From positions 558,001 through 622,000 of the forward strand of contig JADKKA010000022.1 in NCBI GenBank assembly GCA_016720745.1: a DNA stretch of 64,000 nucleotides. The letters are read 5' to 3'. The notes below the pieces were generated by a model that was given only the letters and a program-made list of their open reading frames with translations, was not told the origin of the DNA and searched no databases. The DNA comes from Chitinophagaceae bacterium. Lineage in GTDB: Bacteria > Bacteroidota > Bacteroidia > Chitinophagales > Chitinophagaceae. A program made the translations under genes and the position numbers. Positions 1 through 10,094 of this stretch are shown here, in pieces. Each line of letters starts with the position of its first letter. Positions within the stretch are counted from its first letter, which is position 1.

Positions 1-2
1 TC

Positions 3-1151
3 ATCCAGGATGCCGTGTATAACCATGTGGGCAATGACCATTGGTTTATCCGTGATATGCCCATGAAGGATTGGGTGAACCAATGGCCGGCTTATACAAA
101 TACTTCGTACAAGGATCAGCCCCTGGTTGATCCCTATGCATCTGCTATTGATAAAAGAGTTTCTGTAGATGGATGGTTCACACCTTTTCTGGTGGACCTG
201 AACCAACGCAATCCTTTCGTATCCAATTTCCTGATCCAATATGCCATCTGGGCAACGGAAGAATTTGGAGTCGATGGCTGGAGGGTGGATACTTATTTCT
301 ATAGCGACCCCGTCTTTTTGAATAAGATCAATGAGGCCCTGCTTAAAGAATTTCCGGCTGTTACCGTTTTTGGGGAGACATGGGTTCAAACTGTTACCAA
401 CAGTGCCTATTTCTGTGAGAACAATATGAATATCCCCTTCAAACATAATTGCCAGGGGGTGACTGATTTTCCGGTTTATTTCTCTCTGGTAGATGCATTG
501 AAACAACCTTATGGCTGGAACGAAGGCGTGAATCGTTTGTACCAGGTACTGGCACAGGACCTGCTGTATAAAAATCCGATGCGGAACTGTATTTTCTTAA
601 CCAATCATGACCTGGACCGGATCTATTCTGTGATTGGCGAAGATTTTGATCGTTTTAAAATGGGAATGAACCTGCTGCTGACCCTGCGCGGCATCCCGCA
701 AATGTATTATGGAGATGAAGTACTGATGAAAAACTTCAAGGATCCCAGTGATGCAGAAGTGAGAAAAGATTTTCCCGGCGGTTGGCCCAACGATAAAGCC
801 AAAGACAACCGCTTCATTAAAGAGGGGAGGAGTGATAAACAGGAAGAAGCATTTCAGCATATCAGCCGCCTGGCTCAATTCAGAAAGACTTCTTCTGCCA
901 TCGGCTCCGGAAAAATGATGCAGTACCTGCCAAAAGATGGTCTGTATGTTTACTTCCGCTATGACCAGCAGCAAACGGTGATGACCATCAGTAATACAGG
1001 CGATAAAAAAATCAAGCCTGACTGGAATTGGTACCAGGAGCGGGTAAAAGGATTTACACAGGCCCGTAACGTGGTGACGGGAAAAGTAAAAGCTTTATCC
1101 GATATCGAACTGGATCCGAAAGAGAGTTATGTGATGGAGTTGCTTAAATAA
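3..1151 (+). CDS. GH13 alpha-amylase-family enzyme, 5'-truncated (neopullulanase/cyclomaltodextrinase-like)
   Basis: Hydrolyses alpha-1,4 (possibly alpha-1,6) glucosidic bonds of malto-oligosaccharides. The reading frame is open from the left edge, so the N-terminal part is missing. All four GH13 signature regions in the retained part are visible: DAVYNHVG (region I), GVDGWRVDTY with the nucleophile Asp about 92 codons after base 15, VFGETW with the acid/base Glu about codon 121, and FLTNHDLDR (region IV) about codon 198. The tail forms a small C-terminal beta domain as in SusA-like neopullulanases. Its end overlaps the end of the convergent GLPGLI gene by 8 bases. glgB lies 3.7 kb downstream, in keeping with starch/glycogen metabolism. 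The exact subfamily cannot be fixed without the N-terminal domain. Confidence 0.9.
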   Translation: MQDAVYNHVGNDHWFIRDMPMKDWVNQWPAYTNTSYKDQPLVDPYASAIDKRVSVDGWFTPFLVDLNQRNPFVSNFLIQYAIWATEEFGVDGWRVDTYFYSDPVFLNKINEALLKEFPAVTVFGETWVQTVTNSAYFCENNMNIPFKHNCQGVTDFPVYFSLVDALKQPYGWNEGVNRLYQVLAQDLLYKNPMRNCIFLTNHDLDRIYSVIGEDFDRFKMGMNLLLTLRGIPQMYYGDEVLMKNFKDPSDAEVRKDFPGGWPNDKAKDNRFIKEGRSDKQEEAFQHISRLAQFRKTSSAIGSGKMMQYLPKDGLYVYFRYDQQQTVMTISNTGDKKIKPDWNWYQERVKGFTQARNVVTGKVKALSDIELDPKESYVMELLK

Positions 1152-1887
1152 CAAAGTTCACCAGGAGTTTGCTGCCATAAGTGCCCCATTCATCTGCCAG
1201 TTTACCGAGACGGGACATCATTTCAGTTCTTGTCACCTTCTTTCCTTTTGAAGGAGGAGTAACCGGCTTCATGTTCACGCCATTCACTTCTACCTTGGTG
1301 GCAAACCAGGTGCAATGCAAACGGGGTATACCCACACCCAGTATCATCCCGGGTAAGCCGTGCAAACCTTCAGGACCTCCATTGATCAGTAATTCATCAC
1401 TGTAAAAAGCAAAGACAGTAATAGAATCATTGATAAGACCAATGGCTTTCCTGCATTCATATCCCGCAATATTCCGGAGATCGGTCGTGATCTTCCATTT
1501 AATTTTCAGGAGACTGTCTTCCATCAGGAAAGTCTCTTCAAAAACCGGTTTCTGACTGATCGTGCGGCCAGATGCATACTCATTGTACACTACATTTTTG
1601 TCAGCTACAGGCCTCCACCACATACGAGGGTCAACAGGTACTTCTTTACCGGGTTTGTAAACAGAACGGGCAGTATCTCCGGTAAATTCATAATAACTCA
1701 GAATGGATACCGGGTAACGGTCCTTGTTCTGCTCATACCAGCTGTCATTTTCCTGCAGGTCCTTCATCAGTTGACGGACACTGGTGGTTTTTTCGTATTC
1801 CACTTTGATCGAAGAAAAGAAATTGGCCTGGGCCAGGAGGCTGGTACTGCTCAGGAGCAGACTGACGGCTATGATTACTGTTTTCAT
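1144..1887 (-). CDS. GLPGLI family protein
   Basis: Secreted Bacteroidota-specific protein of unknown biochemical function, 247 aa. It has an N-terminal signal peptide (MKTVIIAVSLLLSSTSLLAQ) and the family-naming motif in the form GLPGMILGVG at about residues 178-187. The start codon overlaps the stop of the upstream outer-membrane barrel gene (TAATG), so the two are translationally coupled. This pairing of GLPGLI proteins with CarboxypepD/OMP barrel proteins is common in the phylum and suggests a shared envelope role, which remains inferred. Confidence 0.9.
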   Translation of the reverse strand: MKTVIIAVSLLLSSTSLLAQANFFSSIKVEYEKTTSVRQLMKDLQENDSWYEQNKDRYPVSILSYYEFTGDTARSVYKPGKEVPVDPRMWWRPVADKNVVYNEYASGRTISQKPVFEETFLMEDSLLKIKWKITTDLRNIAGYECRKAIGLINDSITVFAFYSDELLINGGPEGLHGLPGMILGVGIPRLHCTWFATKVEVNGVNMKPVTPPSKGKKVTRTEMMSRLGKLADEWGTYGSKLLVNFVI

Positions 1888-4649
1888 TATTTAGGTTGTG
1901 TTCCGGGTGATTGATTGAATGACCATTCAAAGCGCAGCAGGAAATAACGGCTGATCCGCTGGTATCTGTCATCACTAACGAAAGTGTTACTGATATTCCG
2001 GGTAAAACCTTTGTTATCGTCCAGTAAGTCATTGGCAGAAAAACTGATTTTGCCGGTATCTTTCTTGAAAATCTTTTTGCTGATCCCTGCATTCCAAACC
2101 ACCAGGTTCACATTGCTGGCAAAAGCCTGTATGCGTTGGCGGAGGTCTGCATTCAGGTTGGTATAGACTTCCAATTTCCAAGGCAGGGTTACTTCCGCAT
2201 TGAAGTTTCCTCCATAGCTGAAATAATTATTGTCGATGGCATTGTTCAGGGATGATTTGGAACTGTTATATCCTATCCGTGGAGAAAGACTGAAGTCGAA
2301 CTTATCTTCTTTTGAAATACCTAAATCCAGATTGGCGCTGAAGGTAAAGGATTGGGTCAGGGCTTTCTGTCCGTTCACGAAATTATTAAAACGGCTGCCG
2401 TTTCCATTCAAGCCAAATCCGTAATTCGGTTTGCCATTGCCCTTGCTCTTGTTGAAATTCGCCCAGAGGAACCAGTTCCGGTTACCGTTTACATTCACGG
2501 GGTAATAAGTTCTTTTACCGGTTGTTTCATCCACGGTATTGAACTGTGTAATGGCATTTTGCTGAACAGTATAAGAGAAACTGAGTCCCAACCATTGTTG
2601 CGATAATACTTTATACTGGTTAATATAAACGGAGGTCTGGTGATTGAATCCCACTTTCAGATCAGGATTTCCTTTATACTCATTCAGGGGATCCGTATTA
2701 TCCCGCAGGGGTTGTAACTGGCTGATATTCGGCTGAACAGTATTGCCACGGTAGTTGATCCCGATATTAAACTGTGCCTTGGGCATAAAATTAATCTGTG
2801 CCTGAGGCGTCACATTGAAGAAGCGGTAATTATTGATGGTATTATCATCCAGATTTTTCAGGTTGAGTTTGATATCAGAGATACCCGTACCAATACCCGC
2901 TCTCATTTTTTTACCGGTGTACCTGAAAATCGCATTACCACTGTTTGAAAATGCATCCAGTTCAAAATTGTTACTGAAATCTGTGATCAGATCTTCATAT
3001 TTTCCATTCAGGCTTTTTTCGAATGTATTGCGCAGGGAACGGGAATGGTTTTTATTCCAGGCATAGTCCATCACCAGCATCCACTTATCAGACAGCGGCT
3101 CCATGAAACTGCTCTTGATACCAATGGTGGTGGATCGGCCATCAAAGAGTTTCTGCTGATCAATGGTGTCGGTACGGTTATACTGGCCATTCGCATCATA
3201 ATAGCGGATACGGGTCAGGTTCAGTCCGTCGTTATCATCATCCGTTACCCCAAACCTGAATACGGTTTGCCACTGCCTGTTTTTCTTTTTAAAGAGTTGT
3301 TTATAGGTCAGCTGATTATCCAGCTGTGTTCTTTTGGTATTATTATCAAAGTAGTTGAAACTCTGGTTCACGGTATCCAGGTCGGTCCCGATGAATTCAC
3401 TGTTATTGGTACCAAAACTCTTTCCCAGTTTATAAGTATGGGTAATTACAAATTTTAAGGAAGCCAGTGAATCCAGTTTGATTTCATATTTTCCATTGGT
3501 GGAGTGCTGCTGACTGAGGTTATCCCGGGTGGTATAACGGTTGCTATAGGTAATACCAGTGGGCAAAATGTTTTGGGTCAGTGTAGTGCCGGTATTGGTT
3601 GTTCCCAGGCGGTTGTAGCGGTAAGAGAGGTTGATATTTTGTTTGTCTGCATTCCATTTATTACTGAAAAGAGCGCCACCGGTCCAGGCATTTGGCAATC
3701 CCCGCAGACTCCAGTCGTTGAATTCATCATTACCACCAAAGCTGTAATAAAAACCGCTCAGCTCATCATATTCATAGTCGTTTTCAATACCCAGTTTCTG
3801 CCGGTCTTCCCAGTTCAGGCTGCCTGCATTCACATTGGTACGGGTGCCATAGGCGGCAATTTTCTTTTTCCCTACAAAGCGGTTATACATCAACCGGCCT
3901 TCATAGTATTTATTGAAATCCGTCCCGGCTGCTACTTTTCCAAAAGCACCTTTTTTGGCATCTTCTTTTAGTTTGATATTGACGGTCTTCCCTTCGTTAC
4001 CCGTACTCATACCCGTCATGTTTTGCTGATCGGTCTTGGTTTCAAAGACCTGTACTTTATCCACGGCTTTTGCGGAAATATTCTGTGTGGCCATGGTAGG
4101 ATCATCCCCAAAAAATTCTTCACCGTCTACCAATACTTTATCCACCCGCTTACCCTGAGCAACAATTTCCCCTTTGGCATTCACAGAAAAACCCGGTAGT
4201 TTTTTCAGCAGATCTTCCACCGTAGCACCTTCTTTTACTTTGAAACTATCGGCCACAAATTCGGTGGTGTCGCCTTTGATACGGATGGCGCCTACAGTTT
4301 TAATAATTACAGCATCGAGTAATTTACTGGCGGGTGTCATGCTGATAGGACCGGTATTCAGGTTGCCTTTCAGCGTCAGTTCATCCATGTAGTCGGCAAA
4401 CTTGGGATAGGTAATCAGCAATACATACTGACCGGTATCAGTGGATGGCAACTGAAACCTGCCTTCTTTATTTGATCGGGTAAAAGCTACAAGAGTGGAG
4501 TCTGCTTTTCGTAAAAGACTGATCGAAGCAAGAGAAAGAGATTTCTTTTCTGTGGTGTCGGTAACAGATCCGCTGATAGTGCTTTTCTGGGCCTTAAGGG
4601 CTGAACAAAATAGCAGGAACAACAGGGCCGAAGCGGCTTGTTTTAACAT
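1887..4649 (-). CDS. Outer membrane beta-barrel protein with carboxypeptidase-like regulatory domain
   Basis: 920-aa outer-membrane protein. A signal peptide (ends ALKAQ) is followed by a CarboxypepD_reg-like beta-sandwich (about residues 22-105), a plug-like region with VEDLLKKLPGFSVNAKGEI and KVLVDGEEFFGDDP, then a long Asn/Tyr-rich beta-barrel ending in an aromatic strand (RYFLLRFEWSFNQ). This matches the OMP_b-brl_3 type of TonB-receptor relatives. No SusD partner is adjacent, so it is not an obvious SusC. It heads a two-gene operon with the GLPGLI gene and is divergent from glgB. The transported or bound substrate cannot be told from sequence. Confidence 0.88.
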   Translation of the reverse strand: MLKQAASALLFLLFCSALKAQKSTISGSVTDTTEKKSLSLASISLLRKADSTLVAFTRSNKEGRFQLPSTDTGQYVLLITYPKFADYMDELTLKGNLNTGPISMTPASKLLDAVIIKTVGAIRIKGDTTEFVADSFKVKEGATVEDLLKKLPGFSVNAKGEIVAQGKRVDKVLVDGEEFFGDDPTMATQNISAKAVDKVQVFETKTDQQNMTGMSTGNEGKTVNIKLKEDAKKGAFGKVAAGTDFNKYYEGRLMYNRFVGKKKIAAYGTRTNVNAGSLNWEDRQKLGIENDYEYDELSGFYYSFGGNDEFNDWSLRGLPNAWTGGALFSNKWNADKQNINLSYRYNRLGTTNTGTTLTQNILPTGITYSNRYTTRDNLSQQHSTNGKYEIKLDSLASLKFVITHTYKLGKSFGTNNSEFIGTDLDTVNQSFNYFDNNTKRTQLDNQLTYKQLFKKKNRQWQTVFRFGVTDDDNDGLNLTRIRYYDANGQYNRTDTIDQQKLFDGRSTTIGIKSSFMEPLSDKWMLVMDYAWNKNHSRSLRNTFEKSLNGKYEDLITDFSNNFELDAFSNSGNAIFRYTGKKMRAGIGTGISDIKLNLKNLDDNTINNYRFFNVTPQAQINFMPKAQFNIGINYRGNTVQPNISQLQPLRDNTDPLNEYKGNPDLKVGFNHQTSVYINQYKVLSQQWLGLSFSYTVQQNAITQFNTVDETTGKRTYYPVNVNGNRNWFLWANFNKSKGNGKPNYGFGLNGNGSRFNNFVNGQKALTQSFTFSANLDLGISKEDKFDFSLSPRIGYNSSKSSLNNAIDNNYFSYGGNFNAEVTLPWKLEVYTNLNADLRQRIQAFASNVNLVVWNAGISKKIFKKDTGKISFSANDLLDDNKGFTRNISNTFVSDDRYQRISRYFLLRFEWSFNQSPGTQPK

Positions 4650-4682
4650 GGCTGGTAATTGGTTTGATCCGGAAATGACCTG

Positions 4683-4714
4683 TTTGGTTGCTACTATCCG
4701 GAGCTATACTTTAG
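4683..4714 (+). promoter_or_regulatory. Possible Bacteroidota-type promoter for glgB
   Basis: TTTG at 4683-4686 is followed after 20 bases by TACTTTAG at 4707-4714, one mismatch from the phylum consensus TTTG-N19-TAnnTTTG. It lies in the 185-base divergent region about 120 bases before the glgB start. Weak evidence from motif matching only. Confidence 0.3.
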
Positions 4715-4834
4715 GAAACGGTGCAAAATCGGGCTTTTCTTTCAGGGTCCCGGAAAACGAGTGCTTTGGGAATGTTAAACTTTCATCAAAATGATGTAAG
4801 TTGGTGATATACAATCATCCCACAAATCCTCCGA

Positions 4835-6874
4835 ATGCCGACCAGTAAGAAAAAATCTGCCAGCAAATTACAGCAGGATAACGAGCAAGCTTCCGCAAAA
4901 TTGCCTGCGGCGAGTACAACAGTACAGGCGGTCGCTAAACGGTATGAAGAAACGGAATTTGTTGATACCACTAAGTCGGTTTGGAATTATTCATTACTCA
5001 CTCCCGAAGATGTGACCAATTATCAAAACGGCACAAATTATCAGCTATATAAAAAATTCGGGTCACATTCCATTCAGGTGAATGGCACCTGGGGAATGTA
5101 TTTCTGTGTTTGGGCTCCTAATGCCAGTGCTGTATCTGTGAAAGGGAATTTCAACGACTGGAAAAACCATGAGTATGAATTATACCCCCGTTGGGATAAA
5201 AGCGGTATCTGGGAAGGATTTATCCCCGGTTTCAAATTAGGAGAAGCTTACAAGTATCATATCATTGGTTATGCCAAACGAGCGCTGGATAAAGGAGATC
5301 CTTTTGCCAACTTCTGGGAAAAAAGACCACAAACGGCCAGCATCACCTGGGATATGTATTATGAATGGAAAGATGCAGCATGGATGAAGAACAGGAAAAA
5401 GAAAAATGCTCTTGATGCACCCTGGTCAGTGTATGAATTACACCTGGCCAGTTGGCAGCGACCTGTAAAAGATGATGAAGAAGCCTATAACAGTTATGAC
5501 CAGATCACAGAAACACTGGTACCCTATATAAAGGAACTTGGATTTACCCATATTGAACTGATGCCGGTAATGGAACATCCATTCGATGGCAGCTGGGGTT
5601 ACCAGTGTACCGGTTATTTTGCCGCTACATCAAGATTTGGTGATCCACAGGGATTGATGCGGCTGATTGATGCCTGTCACCAGGCCGGGATCGGTGTGAT
5701 CCTCGACTGGGTGCCTTCTCATTTTCCCTATGATGCACATGGATTATTCATGTTCGATGGTACTCATACTTATGAGTATGCGGATATGCGGAAAGGGTTT
5801 CACCCGGACTGGAACAGTTATATTTTCAATTACAAAAGGGGAGAGGTTAAATCATTCCTGATCAGCAGTGCCCGTTACTGGTTTGATCTTTTTCATATTG
5901 ATGGTATCCGGGTAGATGCGGTTTCCTCCATGCTCAAACTCAATTATTCCCGCGAGCACGGTCAATGGGAACCTAATGAACATGGCGGTGACGGAAACCT
6001 GGAAGCCATTGCTTTTATCAGTGACCTCAACGCCACCATCTACCGTGATTTTCCGGATGTACAAACCATTGCCGAAGAAGCGACTGACTGGCCCGGAGTC
6101 AGCAAACCCACTTTTGAAGGCGGTCTGGGCTTTGGCATGAAGTGGATGATGGGCTGGATGCATGATACCCTGGACTATTTCAAATTCGATCCGGTATTCC
6201 GCCAGTTTCACCAGAATAAGTTTTCATTCAGTATGATGTATTACTATGATGAAAACTTTATGCTACCCTTCAGTCATGATGAAGTAGTTCATGGCAAAAG
6301 CCCCATGCTGTATAAAATGCCGGGAGATGAGTGGCAGAAGTTTGCCAACCTGCGACTGCTATATACCTACATGTGGGCCCACCCTGGCGCCAAGCTGCTC
6401 TTTATGGGGAATGAATTCGGACAAACCAGTGAATGGAATTATAAATCAGAATTGCCCTGGGAATTGTTACAATTCGATTGTCACCGTTTACTGAAAGATT
6501 GTGTATCTGAACTCAACCGTTTGTTGAAGGCCGAGCCAGCCATGCACCAGCAACAATTCAACATGGAAGGGTTTGAATGGGTGGATCTGAACCACCGGGA
6601 AGAATCGGTGGTGGTCTTCAAAAGAAAAGGGAAAAAGAAAAAGGATGACCTCCTGGTAATGCTGAACCTGACTCCGATGGTGCGGAATGACTGGGAAGTC
6701 TGGGTAAGTGATAAGCCTTATACAGAGGAAATCTTCAATAGTGACAGCAAAAAATACTGGGGCACCGGGGATGTTTACAACCCCGACATCCGCTGCGAAC
6801 TAGTTGATAAGAATCAAAAAATGTACAAGCTGACCGTAAATTTACCAGCGCTTTCCGGGATCATCCTGAAATAA
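4835..6874 (+). CDS. glgB: 1,4-alpha-glucan branching enzyme
   Basis: Creates alpha-1,6 branches in glycogen by cleaving and transferring alpha-1,4 chains; cytoplasmic. 679 aa. A Lys-rich N-terminus precedes a CBM48 module (WGMYFCVWAPNASAVSVKGNFNDW, quoted in part here as WAPNASAVSVKGNFNDW) and a GH13 catalytic barrel: region I GVILDWVPSHF, nucleophile Asp about residue 360 in DGIRVDAVSS, acid/base Glu about 415 in TIAEEATDWP, and FSHDEVVHGK about 482. A C-terminal all-beta domain closes the protein. Architecture and length fit eukaryote-like GlgB of GH13_8 type better than the longer E. coli form. The start ATG at 4835 is the first in frame. No other glycogen synthesis gene is adjacent. Confidence 0.95.
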   Translation: MPTSKKKSASKLQQDNEQASAKLPAASTTVQAVAKRYEETEFVDTTKSVWNYSLLTPEDVTNYQNGTNYQLYKKFGSHSIQVNGTWGMYFCVWAPNASAVSVKGNFNDWKNHEYELYPRWDKSGIWEGFIPGFKLGEAYKYHIIGYAKRALDKGDPFANFWEKRPQTASITWDMYYEWKDAAWMKNRKKKNALDAPWSVYELHLASWQRPVKDDEEAYNSYDQITETLVPYIKELGFTHIELMPVMEHPFDGSWGYQCTGYFAATSRFGDPQGLMRLIDACHQAGIGVILDWVPSHFPYDAHGLFMFDGTHTYEYADMRKGFHPDWNSYIFNYKRGEVKSFLISSARYWFDLFHIDGIRVDAVSSMLKLNYSREHGQWEPNEHGGDGNLEAIAFISDLNATIYRDFPDVQTIAEEATDWPGVSKPTFEGGLGFGMKWMMGWMHDTLDYFKFDPVFRQFHQNKFSFSMMYYYDENFMLPFSHDEVVHGKSPMLYKMPGDEWQKFANLRLLYTYMWAHPGAKLLFMGNEFGQTSEWNYKSELPWELLQFDCHRLLKDCVSELNRLLKAEPAMHQQQFNMEGFEWVDLNHREESVVVFKRKGKKKKDDLLVMLNLTPMVRNDWEVWVSDKPYTEEIFNSDSKKYWGTGDVYNPDIRCELVDKNQKMYKLTVNLPALSGIILK

Positions 6875-6986
6875 TACTATTTTGGAACGATTTTAGCTGA
6901 TTTGTAGCCGGTTAAGCTTTGATTCATCCATCGCAAATAATAACTTGCATGTGTAGCTATTTTAAATCCATCCTAAATAAAGCCCT

Positions 6987-8066
6987 ATGAGACGTATTTT
7001 TTTAACCTGCGGTATTGCCCTGGCGGTGTGGCCGGCATTTTCCCAGAATGATACATTCACGCAACAGGCAGGAATCAGCGCCAATCCCCCGGTAGACAGC
7101 GGAGATTATTTTTTGCAGAAAGGTCTGCAGGAAAAACAAAATGGTCGCCGCCTCGAATCCCTGAAAAATTTTGAAAAAGCAGTACGCTATGATGCCAACA
7201 GCAAGCCCATTGTAAATGAGCTGGCACTGGCCTATCATGATTTACGCAAATACAACCTGGCACTGGAGAACTACAAAAAACTGGTGACCATGGGAGACGA
7301 GAGCCCCGAACTCTTTAAAAAATTAATGCTGCTTTCTTATCAGCTGAAACAGCAGGATGATGTATTGCTGTATGCCGACAAACTGAAGAAGGCCGATCCG
7401 AACGAGAAAGTGGCTTTTTATGTTGGCCGCGTACACTACGATAATGATAATTACGGAGAAGCAATTAAGTACCTCAATATTGCAGAGAAAGAAGATCCCG
7501 CCAATGCAGAGATCCCTTATCTGATCGCACACAGCTATGCAGACATGATGAACTACAAGCTGGCAGTACCGTATTTCAAAAAAGCCCTCGAGCTGAAACC
7601 CACCGAAGCCTACTGGACCTATGAACTGAGCCTGATCTGTTATGCCATGCATGCAGATAAGGATGCCCTCAAGTACATGCTGGAAGCAGGGGAGAAGGGG
7701 CTGAAAAAGGATAATGATTACCTGGAGAACCTGGCCATTGCTTACCTCAATATCGGTGACCTGGACAAAGGCGTGGAAATGCTGAATGAAATCCTGAAAA
7801 GAAAACCAAGTGATCTGAATATCCTCGGTATGGTGGCCGAAGCCTACTATGGTAAAGCCAAGTTTGACCTGGCCATGCAGTACTGGGATAAAATGCTGGA
7901 ATACGATAAAGAAAATGCATCTGCCCTTTACATGATTGGGATGTGCTACCAGCGCAAAGGCGGTAAGGAGAATACAGAAAAGGGAATCAGACTTTGTGAT
8001 AAAGCCATTGAAATGGATCCTTCCCTGGCTAGTTTGAAACAGAAGAAGATGATGGCGGGTTTGTAG
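6987..8066 (+). CDS. Secreted tetratricopeptide repeat protein
   Basis: 359-aa protein with an N-terminal signal peptide (ends AFSQ) followed by about eight TPR-like helix pairs from residue 40 to the C-terminus, recognisable by A/Y/L/G spacing as in YDNDNYGEAIKYLNIAEK and YLNIGDLDKGVEMLNEILK. TPRs mediate protein-protein contacts; no catalytic motif is present. It is followed by a strong intrinsic terminator at 8130-8161 and appears monocistronic. A role in the periplasm or at the envelope is inferred from the signal peptide only. Confidence 0.85.
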   Translation: MRRIFLTCGIALAVWPAFSQNDTFTQQAGISANPPVDSGDYFLQKGLQEKQNGRRLESLKNFEKAVRYDANSKPIVNELALAYHDLRKYNLALENYKKLVTMGDESPELFKKLMLLSYQLKQQDDVLLYADKLKKADPNEKVAFYVGRVHYDNDNYGEAIKYLNIAEKEDPANAEIPYLIAHSYADMMNYKLAVPYFKKALELKPTEAYWTYELSLICYAMHADKDALKYMLEAGEKGLKKDNDYLENLAIAYLNIGDLDKGVEMLNEILKRKPSDLNILGMVAEAYYGKAKFDLAMQYWDKMLEYDKENASALYMIGMCYQRKGGKENTEKGIRLCDKAIEMDPSLASLKQKKMMAGL

Positions 8067-8129
8067 AGCAGTCAGCCCCCATCCCCTAAAGGGGAGCTGT
8101 TAGTTGATAGTAAGAAACATATTTAAAAA

Positions 8130-8161
8130 GGGCGTCAATTCAATATTGACGCCCTTTTTTT
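8130..8161 (+). terminator. Intrinsic terminator after the TPR gene
   Basis: A perfect 10-bp stem (8130-8139 with 8145-8154), 5-base loop and a run of seven T. An A-run precedes it, so it may also act on transcription arriving from argS on the other strand. Confidence 0.85.
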
Positions 8162-8230
8162 ATACATTTTTGTTTTTACGAATCTTGGTAATGGCCCCTC
8201 TTAATTGTCTCCTGCGTTCTTCAGATATAT

Positions 8231-8265
8231 GACTATCGACTAAAGACTATCGACTAACGACTGCT
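8231..8265. repeat. GACTNNN heptamer array, five units
   Basis: Exactly five 7-bp units: GACTATC, GACTAAA, GACTATC, GACTAAC, GACTGCT. The array ends one base before the argS stop codon. Related arrays occur at 10202, 14762, 26235, 43025 and 47307. Confidence 0.8.
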
Positions 8266-8266
8266 C

Positions 8267-10057
8267 TCACATTCTCTCCGGCACCCGAATTCCCATCAAC
8301 CCCATTCCCGAAGCAATCACATTTGCCGTCATGGCTGCCATGCGAAGACGTAAGCTTTTCTTTTCATCCGATTCTGCATTCATTACTGAATGTTCGGTAT
8401 AGAAAGTATTGAATGTTTTTGCCAGGTTAAATACATAGATGGCAATCACGGAAGGATTATGTTCTGCCACCGCCTGTTCCAGTACAATGGGGTATTGTTC
8501 CAGGAGGATGATCAGGTCTCTTTCCAGTTTCAATAAACTTTCATTGGATGCAGATGGGCTATCATAGGCAAAACCTGCTTCAGTTGCTTTCCTCAATACA
8601 GACTTGATCCTGGCATGTGTGTATTGCACAAAAGGTCCGGTGAAGCCATGAAAATCGATGGACTCTTCCGGGTTAAAGATCATCCGTTTTTTGGGATCCA
8701 CTCTGAGCAGGAAAAACTTCAGGGCACCCAGGGCAATGATATCATAGAGTTCTTTCAGTTCTTCCGGAGTAAAGTCTTTTACCTTTCCCAGCTCTTCTGT
8801 CTTGGCCCTTGCCACATTCACCATTTCTTCCACCATATCATCGGCATCCACCACGGTGCCTTCTCTTGTTTTCATCCGGCCATCTGGTAATTCCACCATG
8901 CCATAACTGAGGTGATAAATACCGGCGGCTCCGGGGATGCCCAGTTTTTCACAAATCAGTTTGAGTACTTTGAAATGGTAGTTTTGTTCGTCTGCCACCA
9001 CATAGATGCTTTGTTCGCAGCCAAACTCTTCCTGTTTTTGTGCGGCCAGTCCGATATCCTGGGTGATATAAACTGCTGTACCGTCTTTTCTTTGTACTAC
9101 TTTTTCATCCAGTCCGTCAGCGGTCAGGTCAATCCACACACTGCCATCTTCTTTTTGCGTAAATACTTTTTTGGCCAGACCATCCTGTACGGCTTTTTTG
9201 CCCAGCAGGTAGGTATCGCTTTCGTAATAAGTTTTATCAAAATCAGCTCCGATACGGTTGTAAGTAATATCAAAACCACTGTAGACCCAGCTGTTCATTT
9301 GTTTCCAGAGAGCAATCACTTCCGGTTTACCGGCTTCCCAGTCCACCAGCATTTGCTGGGCAGCTTTCATGATGGGAGCGGCTGCTTCCGCTTCTTTTTT
9401 ATCCATCCCTTTTTCAATCAGTTCGGCCATCTGCTCTTTTTGAACGATGCCAAACTTCACATAATAGTCTCCTACGAAATGATCGCCCTTCGTGCCGGTA
9501 CTTTCAGGCGTACTGCCATTGCCATATAGCTGCCAGGTGACCATACTCTTGCAGATATGAATCCCCCGGTCATTGGAGATACAGGTCTTGTAAACTTCAT
9601 GTCCGCTGTGTTTGAGAATAGCAGCCGTACTCCATCCCAGGAAAATATTCCGGAGATGGCCGAGGTGCAAAGGTTTATTGGTATTGGGGGAAGCATATTC
9701 CACCATTACTTTTTTGCCAATTAGCGGACGGGATCCAAAGCCGGTCTGCAGATAATGATCGTTCAGAAAGCGATTCCAGTAGGCATCTGCTACGGATAAA
9801 TTCAGAAAGCCTTTGATCACATTGAATGCGGTAAACAATCCCGGGTTTTTCTGTACCAGATCGGTACCCAGTTCCTGTCCCAGCTGTTCCGGTGACTTTT
9901 TCAGTTGCTTTACAAAACTGAAGAGCACAATGGTATAATCGCCTTCAAATTCAGGTTTGGTGGAATTGATGGTCAGTTCTGTCTCAGCCGCCTCATAGCC
10001 GTACAACTCTTTCAGCGAAGCCTGTAATAATGGTTTGATATCCTTGATAATACTCAT
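8267..10057 (-). CDS. argS: Arginyl-tRNA synthetase
   Basis: Charges tRNA-Arg with arginine in the cytoplasm (class I synthetase). Seen in order: N-terminal Add1-like tRNA-binding domain (about residues 1-95), the signature YASPNTNKPLHLGHLRN with the HxGH-equivalent HLGH, the Rossmann fold, GRMKTREGTVV in the place of KMSKS, and a C-terminal DALR anticodon-binding domain. About 596 aa, normal length. I place the start at 10057 (MSIIKDIKPLLQ), because the seven codons upstream are not conserved-looking. The stop abuts a GACTNNN repeat array. Confidence 0.96.
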   Translation of the reverse strand: MSIIKDIKPLLQASLKELYGYEAAETELTINSTKPEFEGDYTIVLFSFVKQLKKSPEQLGQELGTDLVQKNPGLFTAFNVIKGFLNLSVADAYWNRFLNDHYLQTGFGSRPLIGKKVMVEYASPNTNKPLHLGHLRNIFLGWSTAAILKHSGHEVYKTCISNDRGIHICKSMVTWQLYGNGSTPESTGTKGDHFVGDYYVKFGIVQKEQMAELIEKGMDKKEAEAAAPIMKAAQQMLVDWEAGKPEVIALWKQMNSWVYSGFDITYNRIGADFDKTYYESDTYLLGKKAVQDGLAKKVFTQKEDGSVWIDLTADGLDEKVVQRKDGTAVYITQDIGLAAQKQEEFGCEQSIYVVADEQNYHFKVLKLICEKLGIPGAAGIYHLSYGMVELPDGRMKTREGTVVDADDMVEEMVNVARAKTEELGKVKDFTPEELKELYDIIALGALKFFLLRVDPKKRMIFNPEESIDFHGFTGPFVQYTHARIKSVLRKATEAGFAYDSPSASNESLLKLERDLIILLEQYPIVLEQAVAEHNPSVIAIYVFNLAKTFNTFYTEHSVMNAESDEKKSLRLRMAAMTANVIASGMGLMGIRVPERM

Positions 10058-10094
10058 CCGGTCTTGTTTAGCGTGCAAAATTACGATTATTAAA

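Noticed and set aside
8160..8230. Minus-strand frame reading HISEERRRQLRGAITKIRKN behind argS
   Set aside because: Only about 24 codons, no start, bounded by a stop inside the heptamer array. Protein-like but too short to support as a gene remnant.
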